64,000 nucleotides of DNA from Dimorphilus gyrociliatus (Eukaryota; Annelida; Polychaeta; Dinophilidae): assembly GCA_904063045.1 (NCBI GenBank), contig CAJFCJ010000011.1, positions 1,054,001 through 1,118,000 of the forward strand, given 5' to 3'. Each line of letters begins with the position of its first letter. Positions within the stretch are counted from its first letter, which is position 1. Below the pieces are notes generated by a model. That model worked only from the letters and a program-made list of their open reading frames with translations. It did not search any database and was not told the origin of the DNA. This document shows, in pieces, positions 50,527-62,829 of this stretch. The translations under genes were made by a program, and so were the position numbers.

Positions 50527-51885
50527 TTATCGACCAATACCTTTTCTTCTGGTAAGTCTCATAAATATATGCACTAAACTGAACAAAATGTATAATCCAA
50601 CCCATCCAGCTAAGAGTATGACTAAAATTTCCCAAGGAAAATTACTAGCTCTTAATGCTTTGTATTTGTGAAATTTATCCTATCGGTTAATAAAATATGT
50701 TTGTTTATATTGTCAAATCATGATAGATATTCATAGATTACCAAATTTTTCCTGGTATGATCTTTAATTTTCTTTTCGTATGTATACCGATGTTTAATCA
50801 AACCATCTATAATACAATCGTCGTCAACATCATGAACAAGAATACCGTGGGTTGTACGTTGGACAAGTGACCCCAAAATTGTTATGGTATTCAAATTACT
50901 AGTATTAACCAAATTAACAATTTCAGCAGCGCTGTATTGGTCAACTAATGCAAAATGTATATGTCCTGCCACTAGACTCTCCATCACTCCTTTCAAAGTC
51001 TGAAAATCTGTAGGAAGATTATTTGGTAAATATATTTGATTCCAAAGATATATTTTATAAACCAAAATGGCTTACATATAGGATTTCCAGAATCATCGGT
51101 GATTAGTTGAATTTCAAGGGAACCATTGATAACACCAATGTCTTTCTCTTTTAAACTCAGTCTGTTTATTTCCTTTGCAGTTAGACCCGATGCTATACTT
51201 GCAGTGAATAAAGAAACTATTGCCAAACTATAAACTGCCCAGCATACTGTGATAATTTTACCAAAGATAGCTTTTGGATATTTATCACCGTACCCAACTG
51301 TTGTCATTGTTACACAAGCCCAATAAAATCCTTCAACTATCCCTTTGTAAGGTTTATTAGAAAAATGATCCTTATTTTTCCATTTTTCCTTTTAGTATAT
51401 ATATAATTCGTTAAATGTTAGAAATATAAAATTAAATACCTTACAATTAGCCAAATAATAAGACCAACATAGGCACTTCCAACCAACATGACGAGTAGAT
51501 GCTGCCAATAGCCAATAATTTGATTAATTTCAGCCAAACCAGGGTAGTCTGGCTGATTAGATAAAATAAAAGCTTCTGTTGATTGAAGGATAGGAACAAA
51601 TTTTCGATCCTTTAATTCTGGTTCAACTCCGAAAAAGTCTGTCTTATGAGAGTATGGAAATAACAATTCTTCATTTTCCTGCAGAGTTCTCATCTCCTCT
51701 AAATTATTATATTTGTTATAATAAGCCTTTTCAAGAATATTATTACAGCAATCTTTCAAAGATTTATGTATTAAATTTAAAAAGTTGCCAAAAACTCGAC
51801 CATCTTTTGTTAAGTAGCTGAAAGGCTTAGATGGAAACCATCCCATGTTCAGTAGTTGACTATTATTCGATGAACACTCCTTCAT
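50527..51885 (-). CDS. iGluR-like channel with K+ selectivity filter, copy 1, 390 aa
   Basis: Exons 51885-51445, 51388-51076, 51007-50742, 50679-50527; phases 0, 1, 0; 1173 bases. Layout: S1 half of a periplasmic-binding-type ligand domain ([20 protein letters not shown]), M1 ([19 protein letters not shown]), then a pore loop [20 protein letters not shown]3 is [20 protein letters not shown], followed by the S2 half ([19 protein letters not shown]). M4 is [18 protein letters not shown], with a short basic tail. The plan is that of an ionotropic glutamate receptor without an amino-terminal domain. The pore instead carries TVGYGD, the potassium-channel signature, as in bacterial GluR0. No signal peptide is visible at the ATG. 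It is the most divergent of three tandem copies. Ligand unknown. Confidence 0.88.
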
Positions 51886-52581
51886 AATTCCAGATTATAT
51901 AAAATCTGTAGAATACATATACTAGAATGAATAATATACATTATATATATGTCTATTAATTAGAGAGTTTATCTAAATATTATATTGAATTTTAGCTATT
52001 TAGTTATAATAATACACACCTGATTACTTATCTAGCTTACTAAATTTCGAAAACTCCCATCTGTTGCAGCTCAAACTATCAAAAGTATATCGTACATCAA
52101 TTATGTGTAAGTATATGTTATGAATAGTACCATAACCCTGGTATTAATTTACTATCCAAACACTAAAGTATCTCAAGTTATGCAATGTTGTTTAATGTAA
52201 TAAATGAAAACTTGCTTTTTCATTATTCATAAGGTAGGTTTATTATTAAATATTGTATATTTCAAATAAATTAATGGAAATGAATTTAAAAAACAACGAT
52301 TATGTCGAGGTATTTAACTTTTAACTGGTTCACAAATAAATACTCTACAGTACAAACATATAAACATTTTTTATTGCAAAAATGTGTTTTATATTATATT
52401 AATAATCTATATATGACGTTCTTAGTTTACTTACATGAATATTGGATGAATTACATATATAAATAAATAAAAAAGATATATTTTCAAAAATTTATATAGT
52501 TTAAATAGAATACTAAACTACCATTTCTGCTATAAGTCATCTATTTTGAAAACTTTTTCCAGAGATAGACATTTGAAAACT
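51886..52581. other. Spacer between channel copies 1 and 2
   Basis: About 700 A+T-rich bases; no gene or remnant copy detected. Confidence 0.5.
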
Positions 52582-53920
52582 CTATATATGCCTTATGCAT
52601 CTAGTATCGTTATTTTTATGTACCCTCTGATATACATAAACTATAAGAACAATAACTAGCCAACAAGACATTGTCACTAGAATTACTGGTAAAATCGTTT
52701 CACCTTGGCTTTTCATCATGCGGTCTTTATTTATGATCCACTTCTAAAAAATAATGATTAATTCACTTAGTTAAGTGTTAACAAAGCATATTCTATCTTA
52801 CTGTTAAATATTTTTCGCTGATGTTGTTAAATAGAGAATATTTTTTCTTTCTACTAGCTATAGTTTCTAGTAAACACTTGTCCGGTCTTCCCATTACTTT
52901 TAAGCCAAATATTTCATCGTACTCATAATTATCTACTATTCCAATTGTTTTATCTTTTAAACCTTTATTTAGAATGTATACTGCTGGATATTGGCCAATT
53001 AAACCATAAGATACTTTCTCACTAGAAACGCTTTGAAGAACTTCTTCCGTAGTATTGTATTCTATGAATTATTCTATTTTTACTATTTTATTAATATAAT
53101 ACAAGAAGAATATTTAAAATTTTCGCACCAATTGGCACACCACCTTTTGACAAGCATACTCTCCGTTCTTCCATATCTTGCACAACTGATACTCTCTTAA
53201 AAAGAAGTGTAGGAGCGTTAAGAGCCCCGTCGAAATTTAATTCAAAAGTAATATTTGCCGTGAACACAGACATCATTATTAAACTGATTAATATCCAAAA
53301 TAAAGTAACAACTTTACTAACAATACGCTTTGGATATCTATCTCCATATCCAACAGTACTCATAGTAACGAAAGCCCACCAGATACCTTCAAAAATTCCA
53401 ACTAATGCGTCTTTTGGAAATTGTTCTTTATTTATTCTCCTTTCCTACAAAAATTCAACTCTAGGAGATAAAACCCTTATTAATAGTTCGTACAAACCAT
53501 AAACCACATTAAGAGTCCGATCCAGGCTGTAGCAGATCCAAGAAGTAAGATGAATTTCCAATATGATAATATCAATATTATATTTTCATTAAAAAAGTTT
53601 GTATGCTCTTTCTTAAATAAAAACCCTCCATTAGATTCTATTACTGGTATGCTATATATATCATAACTATCGTAGCCTGCTACTGGTATCCTCGATTTGG
53701 AAAGGAAGGGATATGGTAGTAGGATATTATCTCTCCCAACGGATAATCTCATATCTTTGATAGATGAATACTTAGAAGAATATATAACACTCTTATTCTT
53801 CCAACAGGTTTTAGCAATTTCGTCAATTAGTTCTACAAAATATCCTTGTACTTTACCTGACTCTGACAAGTATATAAATGGAGGCATTTCAAGCCAGCCA
53901 ATACTTATTGAGCTATTCAT
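52582..53920 (-). CDS. iGluR-like channel with K+ selectivity filter, copy 2, 386 aa
   Basis: Exons 53920-53498, 53444-53129, 53061-52802, 52743-52582; phases 0, 1, 0; 1161 bases. S1 starts at once (ISIGWLEMPPFIYLSESGKV, then GYFVELI). M1 is ILSYWKFILLLGSATAWIGL, the pore loop IWWAFVTMSTVGYGDRYPKR, and M3 VVTLFWILISLIMMSVFTAN. S2 contains VSYGLIGQYPAVYIL and FGLKVMGRPDKCLL. M4 is ILPVILVTMSCWLVIVLIVY. Exons 1 and 2 have exactly the same lengths (423 and 316) as in copy 3. The ligand-domain region that holds the glutamate-binding Arg in classical receptors is not recognisable, so glutamate is not assumed. Confidence 0.88.
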
Positions 53921-54678
53921 CTTTGAGTTCGTAGTTTCATATAATTATTTCATCTAAATGAAGTAATAATTGCACTATAATTTGAATCAAACAAAAGTAA
54001 CACAATCAATAAGCGTATTCATTAGTTTATACAATTTAACGCTTGTGTAGAGAAACATATTTATATATATATACTTCATTTATTTGAAATTAAAGTAGCA
54101 TTACTGCCAATGAAATTCAAGGACGTGATAAATAATCTATATGTATATTGCTCTATCAAATTACATAATTTCTATAAATCTATAAATGATTTATAGCAAT
54201 TTAAATTTATTTAGAAATATATGGTATTCTTATTCATACGACCTACTTTACTTTATTCTAGTCTAGTAATCTTCCTTTTCTTTTATAGAAAATCTTGAGA
54301 TATCTTTTCTTTCTTTATTCAAGAAAGACACCACGTTCAATTATTCATAAAACTAGCATTTTGTAGTCGTATGTGTTATAGTATAAAATGGATTTCTAAC
54401 GAAACAGATATGAATCTGTTAACTTGAAATAAAACAAAGGTCTTTTCATCTTTTGAAAATACGCATGAAGTAATAACAAACATCAAAGTGCACTGACTTT
54501 TAAAGTTCACAACTTTAATAGCACATGAGGGTAAACAGTTTTCTTTTATTATTTCTCATATAATTTTACAAATTTCAACGAAAAGTAAACTAAAAATATT
54601 GAATAAATATAAATAGTCCTATACAATTTTCGGCACCTAATATCTTTTGATGGAATGCACAAGTGACCTGTATTAGAA
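53921..54678. other. Spacer between channel copies 2 and 3
   Basis: A+T-rich. I looked for a signal-peptide exon for copy 2 and found none with matching phase. Confidence 0.45.
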
Positions 54679-56049
54679 TTAACAGACACAAGGCAATTTT
54701 TTTTTGAATTTTAATAAACAATTACATTTTTGACATATACCGATAGTAGTAACAATCAAAAGCCAAGAAGATGTTGAATACACAAGAGCTTGCCATGATA
54801 CCGTACCGTACTGACTTACACTGAAATCTTCATTTAGAAGAGTACTCTGTAACAGCATAAATGAATAAAAAGATTATCATAATTTTCTTATCTATTAGCT
54901 TAAAAAACTTATGTTGTATTTACTTCAATATAGGCTACGGTTATATTTCTAATGGCGGAAGAGAATTTTCTTCTTCTACGAGCAATATTCCGTAAGAAAC
55001 ATCTGTCGAGCTTCTTCGTCACTTTAATGCCGTATATTTGTCTATGAGGAAAGCTCTCTACAATTCGAATGGAACTTTTTTCATTGAGATTTCTTTCAAG
55101 AGCGTGAACAGCTGGATAATGGCCGACTAGAGCGTAATTAGTTTCTTCCTTTTCAACACTCTCAAAAATTTCTTTCAAAGTGTTAAATTCTATTTTAAAA
55201 ATGTCGTAATTACGTTCTAATATATTATTTTGAAAATTTTAATCAACTTTACTTACCTCTTGGTCGACCTCCTTTCGCTAAAGTTATACCCACGTCTGAA
55301 GACCCAGTCATAACAGCTACTGTCTTATATAGTATATCATGAGTATACCGAATGCCTTCTAAATTTAGTTCTAATGTTATATTGGCAGTGAACACTGATA
55401 CCAATATTAGACTAATTAATATCCATATGACAGCGAAAAGTTTACCGACAATGCCTTTTGGATACTTGTCGCCAAAACCAACAGTACTCATTGCTACAAA
55501 AGCCCACCAAAATCCTTCAAAAACTCCTCTGAAAGTATCAAGGGGAAAAAATTCTGAATTTTTTTTTCTCTCCTAAAAAGGAGATATAAATGCTGTAATG
55601 CAGGAAATCAAATACTGTATACTTACTAAAATCCACATGAACAAGCCGGCCCATGTAGTTGCCGACATTAAAAGTATCAAAAATTTCCAATAAGACATAA
55701 CCAAACCTATATTTGTGTTAAAAAATCTCCATTTTTCTTTAAAAATCAAAAATGAACCAAAAGACTCGGTAACTGGCAAAAATCTTCCTACAGATGGAGG
55801 AAAGTATACCTCAGACAAAGCTGAATCAGGAATGGACGGATAAGGCAAAAGAATGGTTTCTTTATGCTCTGAAAACTCTAAATCATCAACAGTCATATAT
55901 TTAGAAGTATAGACAATGCTCTCGTTGTTCCAGCATATTTCAGCAACCTCATTTATGAGCTCTATGAAGTAACCTTGTATTTCACCTTTATCTGATAAGT
56001 ACGCTAGAGGTGGAAATTCATGCCAACCAACAGTTATTGAGCTACTCAT
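54679..56049 (-). CDS. iGluR-like channel with TVGFGD filter, copy 3, 390 aa
   Basis: Exons 56049-55627, 55572-55257, 55189-54924, 54846-54679; phases 0, 1, 0; 1173 bases. The start is set at the Met that aligns with copy 2 (SSITVGWHEFPPLAYLSDKG); the frame is open upstream to 56175. M1 is WKFLILLMSATTWAGLFMWI. The pore loop FWWAFVAMSTVGFGDKYPKG has GFG instead of GYG, a variant also found in true K+ channels. M3 is FAVIWILISLILVSVFTANI; S2 contains NYALVGHYPAVHAL and IYGIKVTKKLDRC. M4 is WQALVYSTSSWLLIVTTIGI, with a Cys-rich end. Closest to copy 2. Confidence 0.88.
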
Positions 56050-56490
56050 CCTAAAGCTAAATCCTCCCAACTGAGTAAGTATGTGATTACTGTCTTTTTT
56101 TATCTCATTAAATATTCGACACTCTTGAACATGAATAATAAAATAATGCTCGCGTGCTCGTTTACTCGTATGCACAGCTTTTAAAAATTAAAATTATACA
56201 ATTACTATGCCTCCCTAAAAAATTCACTCAGTGCATACTTAAACAATAACATGAACTTGACATGTGTTTTACGTTTTTAAACAGAATGCTATTGTTAATA
56301 TTTTCATTTCAGGGGTCAAGGTTAGTAAGGACTTAGCAATTGGAGAATATTTTCCCTTCCGGTTACGTAATAATATAATTCTTAAGATAATCAATTTATG
56401 AATTATTCATTAAAATGTATAAATTTATTAGGTTTATAATACGAACTTGTTCATTGTTGTGCAATATAATCATTTATTTTTTTCAATCTC
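56050..56490. other. Spacer with 5' flank of channel copy 3
   Basis: The first part stays open in the frame of copy 3 (to 56175) and may be 5' UTR or extra coding. Nothing else seen. Confidence 0.45.
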
Positions 56491-59400
56491 CTAGTCTTTA
56501 TCTTTTTTATCGTCTTTTTCTTCTGTGTCATACTCTTCTTTTGATTCAATGTCCTCATCACTTTTAATTTGCCTCTCTTCTTCGGCACTTAAAAAGTCTA
56601 CGTCACTATCAGATTGAATGTTATCTGTTGAATATTGCTCCAAAGGGGGCATACTTGATTCTCGTTCAGTGTGTACATCATCACCTCTATTTCCGTCTTC
56701 GTCTTCATCTTCATCTTCATCTTTGTCTTCATCTTCATCTCCGTCTTTATCAGAATTTTTAGGTGAGGGAGCCTTATATCCTATTGTTTCTTGAACAACA
56801 TCTAATTCAGATTGTAAACTCTCGGCTGTATCAGATAGGTCACCATCTTCATAATGTAACATCTTATAAAATAAGGATGACTCATTTCTGGATAAATTCG
56901 CAGGGTCTCCTTGTTCCATGACCCTACCATCTTCTAAAACAACAACTATGTCAGCATCGAGGGCCATGTGTAATCTCCTTGTAAGTACAATTATAGTAGA
57001 ATATATTAATTGGGACCTTAAAACTCTTTGGATGATGAAATTGGATTCTTCATCAATATTTGCAGTGGCTTCATCAAGTATTAATATCTTTTTTTGTCTT
57101 AGAATTGCTCGAGCGAGACAAAATCTTTGTTTTTCTCCAAGTGACCATTTTCTTTCTATTTCAGATGTTAACTCTGTTTCCATCTCTTTATTGTAAGTTT
57201 TAATAATTTCTTCCATTCGAACTCTATTTAAAACATGCCAGAGAGCTTCATCTTCGTAAATGTCAAAAGGGTCCAAGTTCTTTCTAATAGAAGAACTGAA
57301 CAAGAAAGGACTCCGTGTAAGGGCCGAATAATGAGATCTTGCAAGCTCCAATGGTATATTACTAATATCAACACCATCAATAATAATATTCCCATCCGGC
57401 TCTGTTAATCTAAAAAATGCACTAACCAAAGATGATTTACCAGCATCCTTTTTCCCGACAATGCTAATTTTCTGATGCTTTTTACGGATTTGTAAGAAAA
57501 TATTTATAAGTGAAGGATCCGAGAATTCATCGTATCTGTAGAAACATATAAAGCTTATCTATAAATAGCCTAAAAGGTTCACCATTGTTACCTTAACATA
57601 ACTTGTTGTAGTGCAATATGAGGTAGTTGACCTCCGGTCTTAAGCGAATAAGCAGGTCTGTAGGTATATTTTTCTTCAATATCCAAATGAGTTAGAGTTA
57701 ATAATCGTCTGACAGATATCATTTTTCTTCTTAATTCAAGGCATGCTCGACAAAAGTTTGTTAAATAATCTAAATTAACAGAATTGTGAACCAGGAACAA
57801 GCCAACAAGAATTAAATTCAGATCATTGGCTTTGATTATACATATTAAAATAGCAATAGCAAAACACGTTGTGAAAATAATTTGTAGTCGTATTATTAAC
57901 CACTGATATGCGCTTAAACAGTAAAACTTTACAGTTGTATAGTCGTTTAGGGTAGAATAAAGTTTCTCAAGTAAAACTTTACTCATTTTATATGCTCTTA
58001 AATTCTCATGTCCCGTAAATACGTCATGTAAACAACCAAATAATCGACATAGATTGTTAATTTCTAATTTTTCAAAATCTCTAATAGACGGTATTGGTAT
58101 TCGAATAACGAGAAAAAACCATATAATTATAACAGCAAACGGGATAAGCGTCCAAGGCATGGCTATAAACATTATTATAAGGCTACCAAAGCCATAAGCC
58201 CCATAAGTTATTATTTGATAGGCAATATCATAAATTTCATTATCAATTACTATGGTATCCTTAAAAAATTTCGATAGGATGCCTTCCAAGCTATTCACTT
58301 TAAAAAATTTTAATGGAGCCTCCAAAATATTAGCCACCGCTTGGGAATAAAGTTCATGTGATGCTTTTGGTACAAAGACATTAATAAGAAGATGTAGAAT
58401 CAAGTTTAAAAACCACATTATTCCAAGTAAGATACCAATTAAATGTAGATTTTTCTTATTTATACCATATGTATAATATTTCGTAATTAGATAATCAATA
58501 CCTAAATTTAACCCAACGCAACTTACTAAAGCTATCAAAATAATGAAGAAGAGCCGAACAGCTCCACCCCTTTTAGTGTAGTCGGATAGCGTATTTAGCA
58601 GACTTGTTTCTTCATCAATAATCTCCTCGTATAAGTATGTTGTATTGTCTTGAACAATTTGATCTTCTTCAACAAGAATATCTTTAAATATATTATTCAG
58701 CATTTTCTCTGCAATTTCATTCTTTTCACCTTCATGAACAATTCTACCTTTATTCATAATAATCAAACTATCGACTTTAGACAAAATCTGATGATTTTGA
58801 GTAACGATAACTGCTGTTTTAAACTTTAGGAACTTCTTTATTCCTCTATAAACAGAAAGTCTTTCGTGTTCTGGTAACGTTTGAAAGGGTTCGTCCAATA
58901 AAAAGATGTCAGCGTTCTGATAAAGAGCTCTGGATAAGGAGATTTTTGACTTGTCCGTATCCTTAATTCGAAATCCTCTATTACCAATAATCGTCTGAAT
59001 GCCTGATGGATAATTTACGCATTCCTCTTCCAAATGACATATTTTGATTATCTTCCAAAATCTTTCATAGTCGAATAAGTTTGGGCCTATAATGTTTTCT
59101 CTAACTGTACCATTAAATATCCATGGAGTTTGGGGCAGATAGCTTATTTTGCCTCTTACTATCAGCTCTTCAGCTGATACTGGAATTTCTCCTATTATCG
59201 CTCTTAATAGAGTAGACTATAGTAAATTAAATTTATTACAAAAAATACTTTTGCATAAGTTATTTATGGTGCATATTTAGATAATTACCTTTCCTGAATT
59301 ACAATGGCCAGTGATATAAGCAATTTGTCTTTGTTTAACGTATAAGTTTACATTGAAGATACTACTGCCAACAAAATCATACTCTTCTACGGTAGGAGGA

Positions 59401-61098
59401 CAATCTCCATCCTCTTCAGTAAGTTTACCATGAGAAAATTTTGTTGTATTTAACTCTTCAATAAAGATAGCGAAACGTCGCTTTTTTACAACATCGGTTT
59501 GCGAAGACCTTTCTTCACGTTGAAGATCTTTAGAATTCATTATGTCCTGAAATCCTTTGATACTATTTAAGCAAGATTGAACTTTACTTATTCCCCAAAC
59601 ACCATTAACAAAGATATTCCATTCGATAATATGTAATAATATCATTGTTTTAAATAAAACAGCAAGGTGGAGGTCAGACGTTTGTAGTTTATCATAAATA
59701 CATATTAGTAAAATCAGCAGTATGAGTATTTTGCTTATTGTATCCCTAAAACTAAGATAGAAAATCCTTATTGCTGAAACAATACTCTTATACTTTAATT
59801 CAAATGTTCTCTTTTCTTTAATAATCATCTTAAAAGCTTTTTCCCAGACGTACATTTTAATTACACTTATTCCACATATTATTTGTTTCATTAGTATATT
59901 CCTATCAATAATCAAACTTTTACACTTTTCTCTTGATTTTCCTGTAATAGAATTTGAGAAGAGCATTGAATATATTATTTACAATCAACTACTACCTTCT
60001 AAATAGCTGCTTACAAGAAAAGTTGATTTTATTATTAGGTATATAACCAGGAAATAGTATACATAACTCCCAAAATCAGCTGCTATTATAAAAATAATGA
60101 TAATATTGGCAATGGTTGCTAAGAAGACGTTAAATAATGAAATTATTTCTGTGTAAAGAGTATCGGCTTCGGTATGAAGGAGAAAGATTAAATTGTCTAC
60201 ACATTTCGACTTTAATTCTTTATGAGAAGGCGCAAATATGTTCTGGAATATTGTTTTTTTGTTAAAAGTAACTTAGCGTCTCTTTTAATATTCAAAAATT
60301 GTATCACATACCTTTCTGGCAATATTGAGAGTAATTGTCGAAGAGATTCTTGTAACAACAAGTCGATTTTCGTGTTCAATAGTTGATTTTAAAAAGTTAT
60401 GAATAATAAGAACAAGGAATAATTCCAACGTCAATAAAAGTCCCCACCAAATAGAGTTATAGCTCCCATTTTTTTCCAAAAAATTTATTAATGACTCAAT
60501 AATGTACGCAATGGATACCTTAGATATTTGCTAATTAAGTTAGTTATAAAATTAATATGTATTTTCTCCCAGTATAAATCAATTAGATGTTATGTACTCA
60601 CAGTAATTACAGACAGGATTCCTATTATTAATAAGCTCCTTGGGAACATATGAAAAAGCATCTTCATTAAAAAGATATAAACACTTTTGTCTATTCCTAG
60701 TTTTTCATATTTTCTGTGGGAATAGAAAAGATATACTTGAAAAATTTCTATTATAAATTGATCTCTTATAGCTTTTTATCAGTAAAAAAGAATTTCCCAT
60801 TAACAGCTTACTCTCTAAAACAGGAATCTAAACATTGTGAAGAATATTCTGGAGGCAGAGGTCCTAAATCTTCTTTCTCAAATTTCTTTCTCCATCTCAT
60901 ACTAAAATAACCTTCAATCCACCTAGATAGACAGATACCGTGTGTATGTCTTTATAAGTCGCAATTACATATTTCGTTTACAATTAAAGATATATTTTGT
61001 ACTTACCATACTGTAATCTGCGAAAATATGTTTTTACTGACATAAACCGATTTCTTCTCCTCTTTATCGGCTAGTAATTCATTGTTTTCAACCGACAT
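56491..61098 (-). CDS. ABCC (MRP-type) ABC transporter, 1360 aa, eight exons
   Basis: Full-length ATP-driven exporter. Exons 61098-61007, 60901-60812, 60713-60602, 60530-60312, 60242-59996, 59941-59289, 59216-57592, 57535-56491; 4083 bases, phases consistent. Layout TMD1-NBD1-TMD2-NBD2, without an N-terminal TMD0, about the length of MRP4. The ABCC linker KKFEKEDLGPLPPE and the coupling motif GISVIKMYVWEKAF are present. NBD1: Walker A GHCNSGKS (split by an intron), Q-loop LPQTPWIF, Walker B DIFLLDEP, His in VTQNH, but the LSGGQ signature is replaced by IKDTDK. NBD2: Walker A GKKDAGKS, Walker B ILILDEAT, signature WSLGEKQ, but the Q-loop reads LTRSPFLF and the H-loop VLTRRLH, both lacking the usual residue. 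A long acidic tail (Asp/Glu repeat) ends the protein. Substrate unknown. Confidence 0.9.
56690..56750 (-). repeat. Acidic-residue codon repeat in ABCC tail
   Basis: GAT/GAA/GAC/GAG triplet array encoding alternating Asp-Glu (DEDEDKDEDEDEDEDG), a likely slippage-prone region at the end of the ABCC coding sequence. Confidence 0.75.
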
Positions 61099-61328
61099 GT
61101 CAAAGATTGTCGAAGTATATAAGTTTTTGACAGCAATGAAGGAGATTGTATCCGAAAACTATTTATAAAGTAACAAGAATATTTCAATGAATTCTTGTAC
61201 GAATTGGAAGTTTTCTATCTTCTTACCAGAGGTTTTGCCTTGGATATTTAGAAATGTAAATAGATGAACATATAAATATATCAACATAAATATAGAATGG
61301 CTATATCCATCGCCAAAATACGTATAAG

Positions 61329-61354
61329 TATATATATATATATATATATATATA
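61329..61354. repeat. (TA)n microsatellite
   Basis: Thirteen TA units; a second run of about ten lies at 61400-61420. Confidence 0.85.
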
Positions 61355-62005
61355 AACCTATAAGTATCTATACTTATAATATATTATTGCTGTTATTTAC
61401 ATATATATATATATATATACTTTTTATCTCTCTTTCGACGATTGCTGATGATTTTAGTTGTTTCAATATTCTGTTTTATGATAGGTTATACTATAGTAAA
61501 GAAACCAGTTTAACATCTTCAATATGATTCTTTTGCATTTTTATTCTATACAACCCAGTATACAATTGAAAATATAAATAGTAAACTCTGTGAACAAAAG
61601 GCCTACAGTGACTATTTTTTACAAAATCATTCATATATATGAGAATTTTTTAGTGTAAGCAGAAAAACTTGTTTTGTCGCAAGAAAAGAACAAGAAATGA
61701 ATATTCTCTTGTTAAAAGTTATTGGTTGATTTAATGAATTCATTTTCTTTTGTCTTAGAATTGATTAAATTAATGTAGAAAGAGAATTATTTCATTTCTA
61801 TTAAGATTAAACAATTTCTCATAAATCAAGATTTGTAATCAGAAATTAAAATCACAAAAGGGTCAGGGTCAATTCTAATTAAAAATCAATACTACTCGGA
61901 AGTGTTTTTTTTTTGGAATAAGTGGATAATGGATGAATTGATGCAGGGAGAAAGAGTTATGTTGAAAATACTGTTTGAGATTCAATTTATTCTTCTCCTC
62001 TACGA

Positions 62006-62029
62006 CTCTCTCTCTCTCTCTCTCTCTCT
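62006..62029. repeat. (CT)n microsatellite
   Basis: About twelve CT units on the plus strand. Confidence 0.85.
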
Positions 62030-62829
62030 GTTCCGTCTTTTGTCTTTAGCCAAGTATCTCTCGCTACTTTCTCTCTTTTTTCTATACTCTCCTTTATTTA
62101 TAACTCTTCCCCTTTCTTTCCAACCAACTTTCATTTAATTTTGAAATGAACTAAAAAGGAGAAAAATGGAATTTTTCTTAATTAAACTTCTAAAATGCAA
62201 GACGAAACTGGTTAAGCGACGAGTGAGAAGAGAAACCTCCCACTGCTAATGTAATAAAACAAATAGGCCTAGTATTCGCTCTACTCGAAAATTATTCAAC
62301 TGCTATTTCTTGATTATATAAATTTTTCGCGTTCACCTTTTTCTAACCATCTGCTAATATATTAAACGACTAAAGCCTACTATTTACATATTTTCCATTA
62401 ACGTTTATAAACCAAAGAAAGCGAAGCTACGGTTAAAAAGAGAATTTGATAGGGGTTAAAGGGTCAGAGAGGATGAGAGCAGGGGAAGGAAAAATGGAGT
62501 TTTCATTGACGAAGTTTGTATTTCTACGTGATACGAAAGAAAAAATTACCATAGACTTGTATTTGAGAAGAAAGTATAATGTTATTTATTCGTTTTATAG
62601 TCAGAACTGTAGTTATAGTAATTTACATTGTGCTAATAATAAACAATAACAGTGAATTGCGTAAAGAAAACGCTAATTAATTGTCCATTTTAGTCAAAGC
62701 ATTAAATAAAAGAGAAACTAATAACAGCTCTTCTTTATTACCATCGAAAGACGAAATAGAAAAACGTCGTTTACAACTCGAGTTTATTGTTTAATGTACA
62801 GGCTGGGCGTCTATTATTCTCTAAATCTA

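Noticed and set aside
50993-55491. TVGYGD/TVGFGD as ordinary Kv or K2P potassium channels
   Set aside because: Only two membrane segments flank the loop, and both sides carry halves of a binding-protein-like domain with a further C-terminal M4. This is the iGluR/GluR0 plan, with no voltage sensor or second pore.
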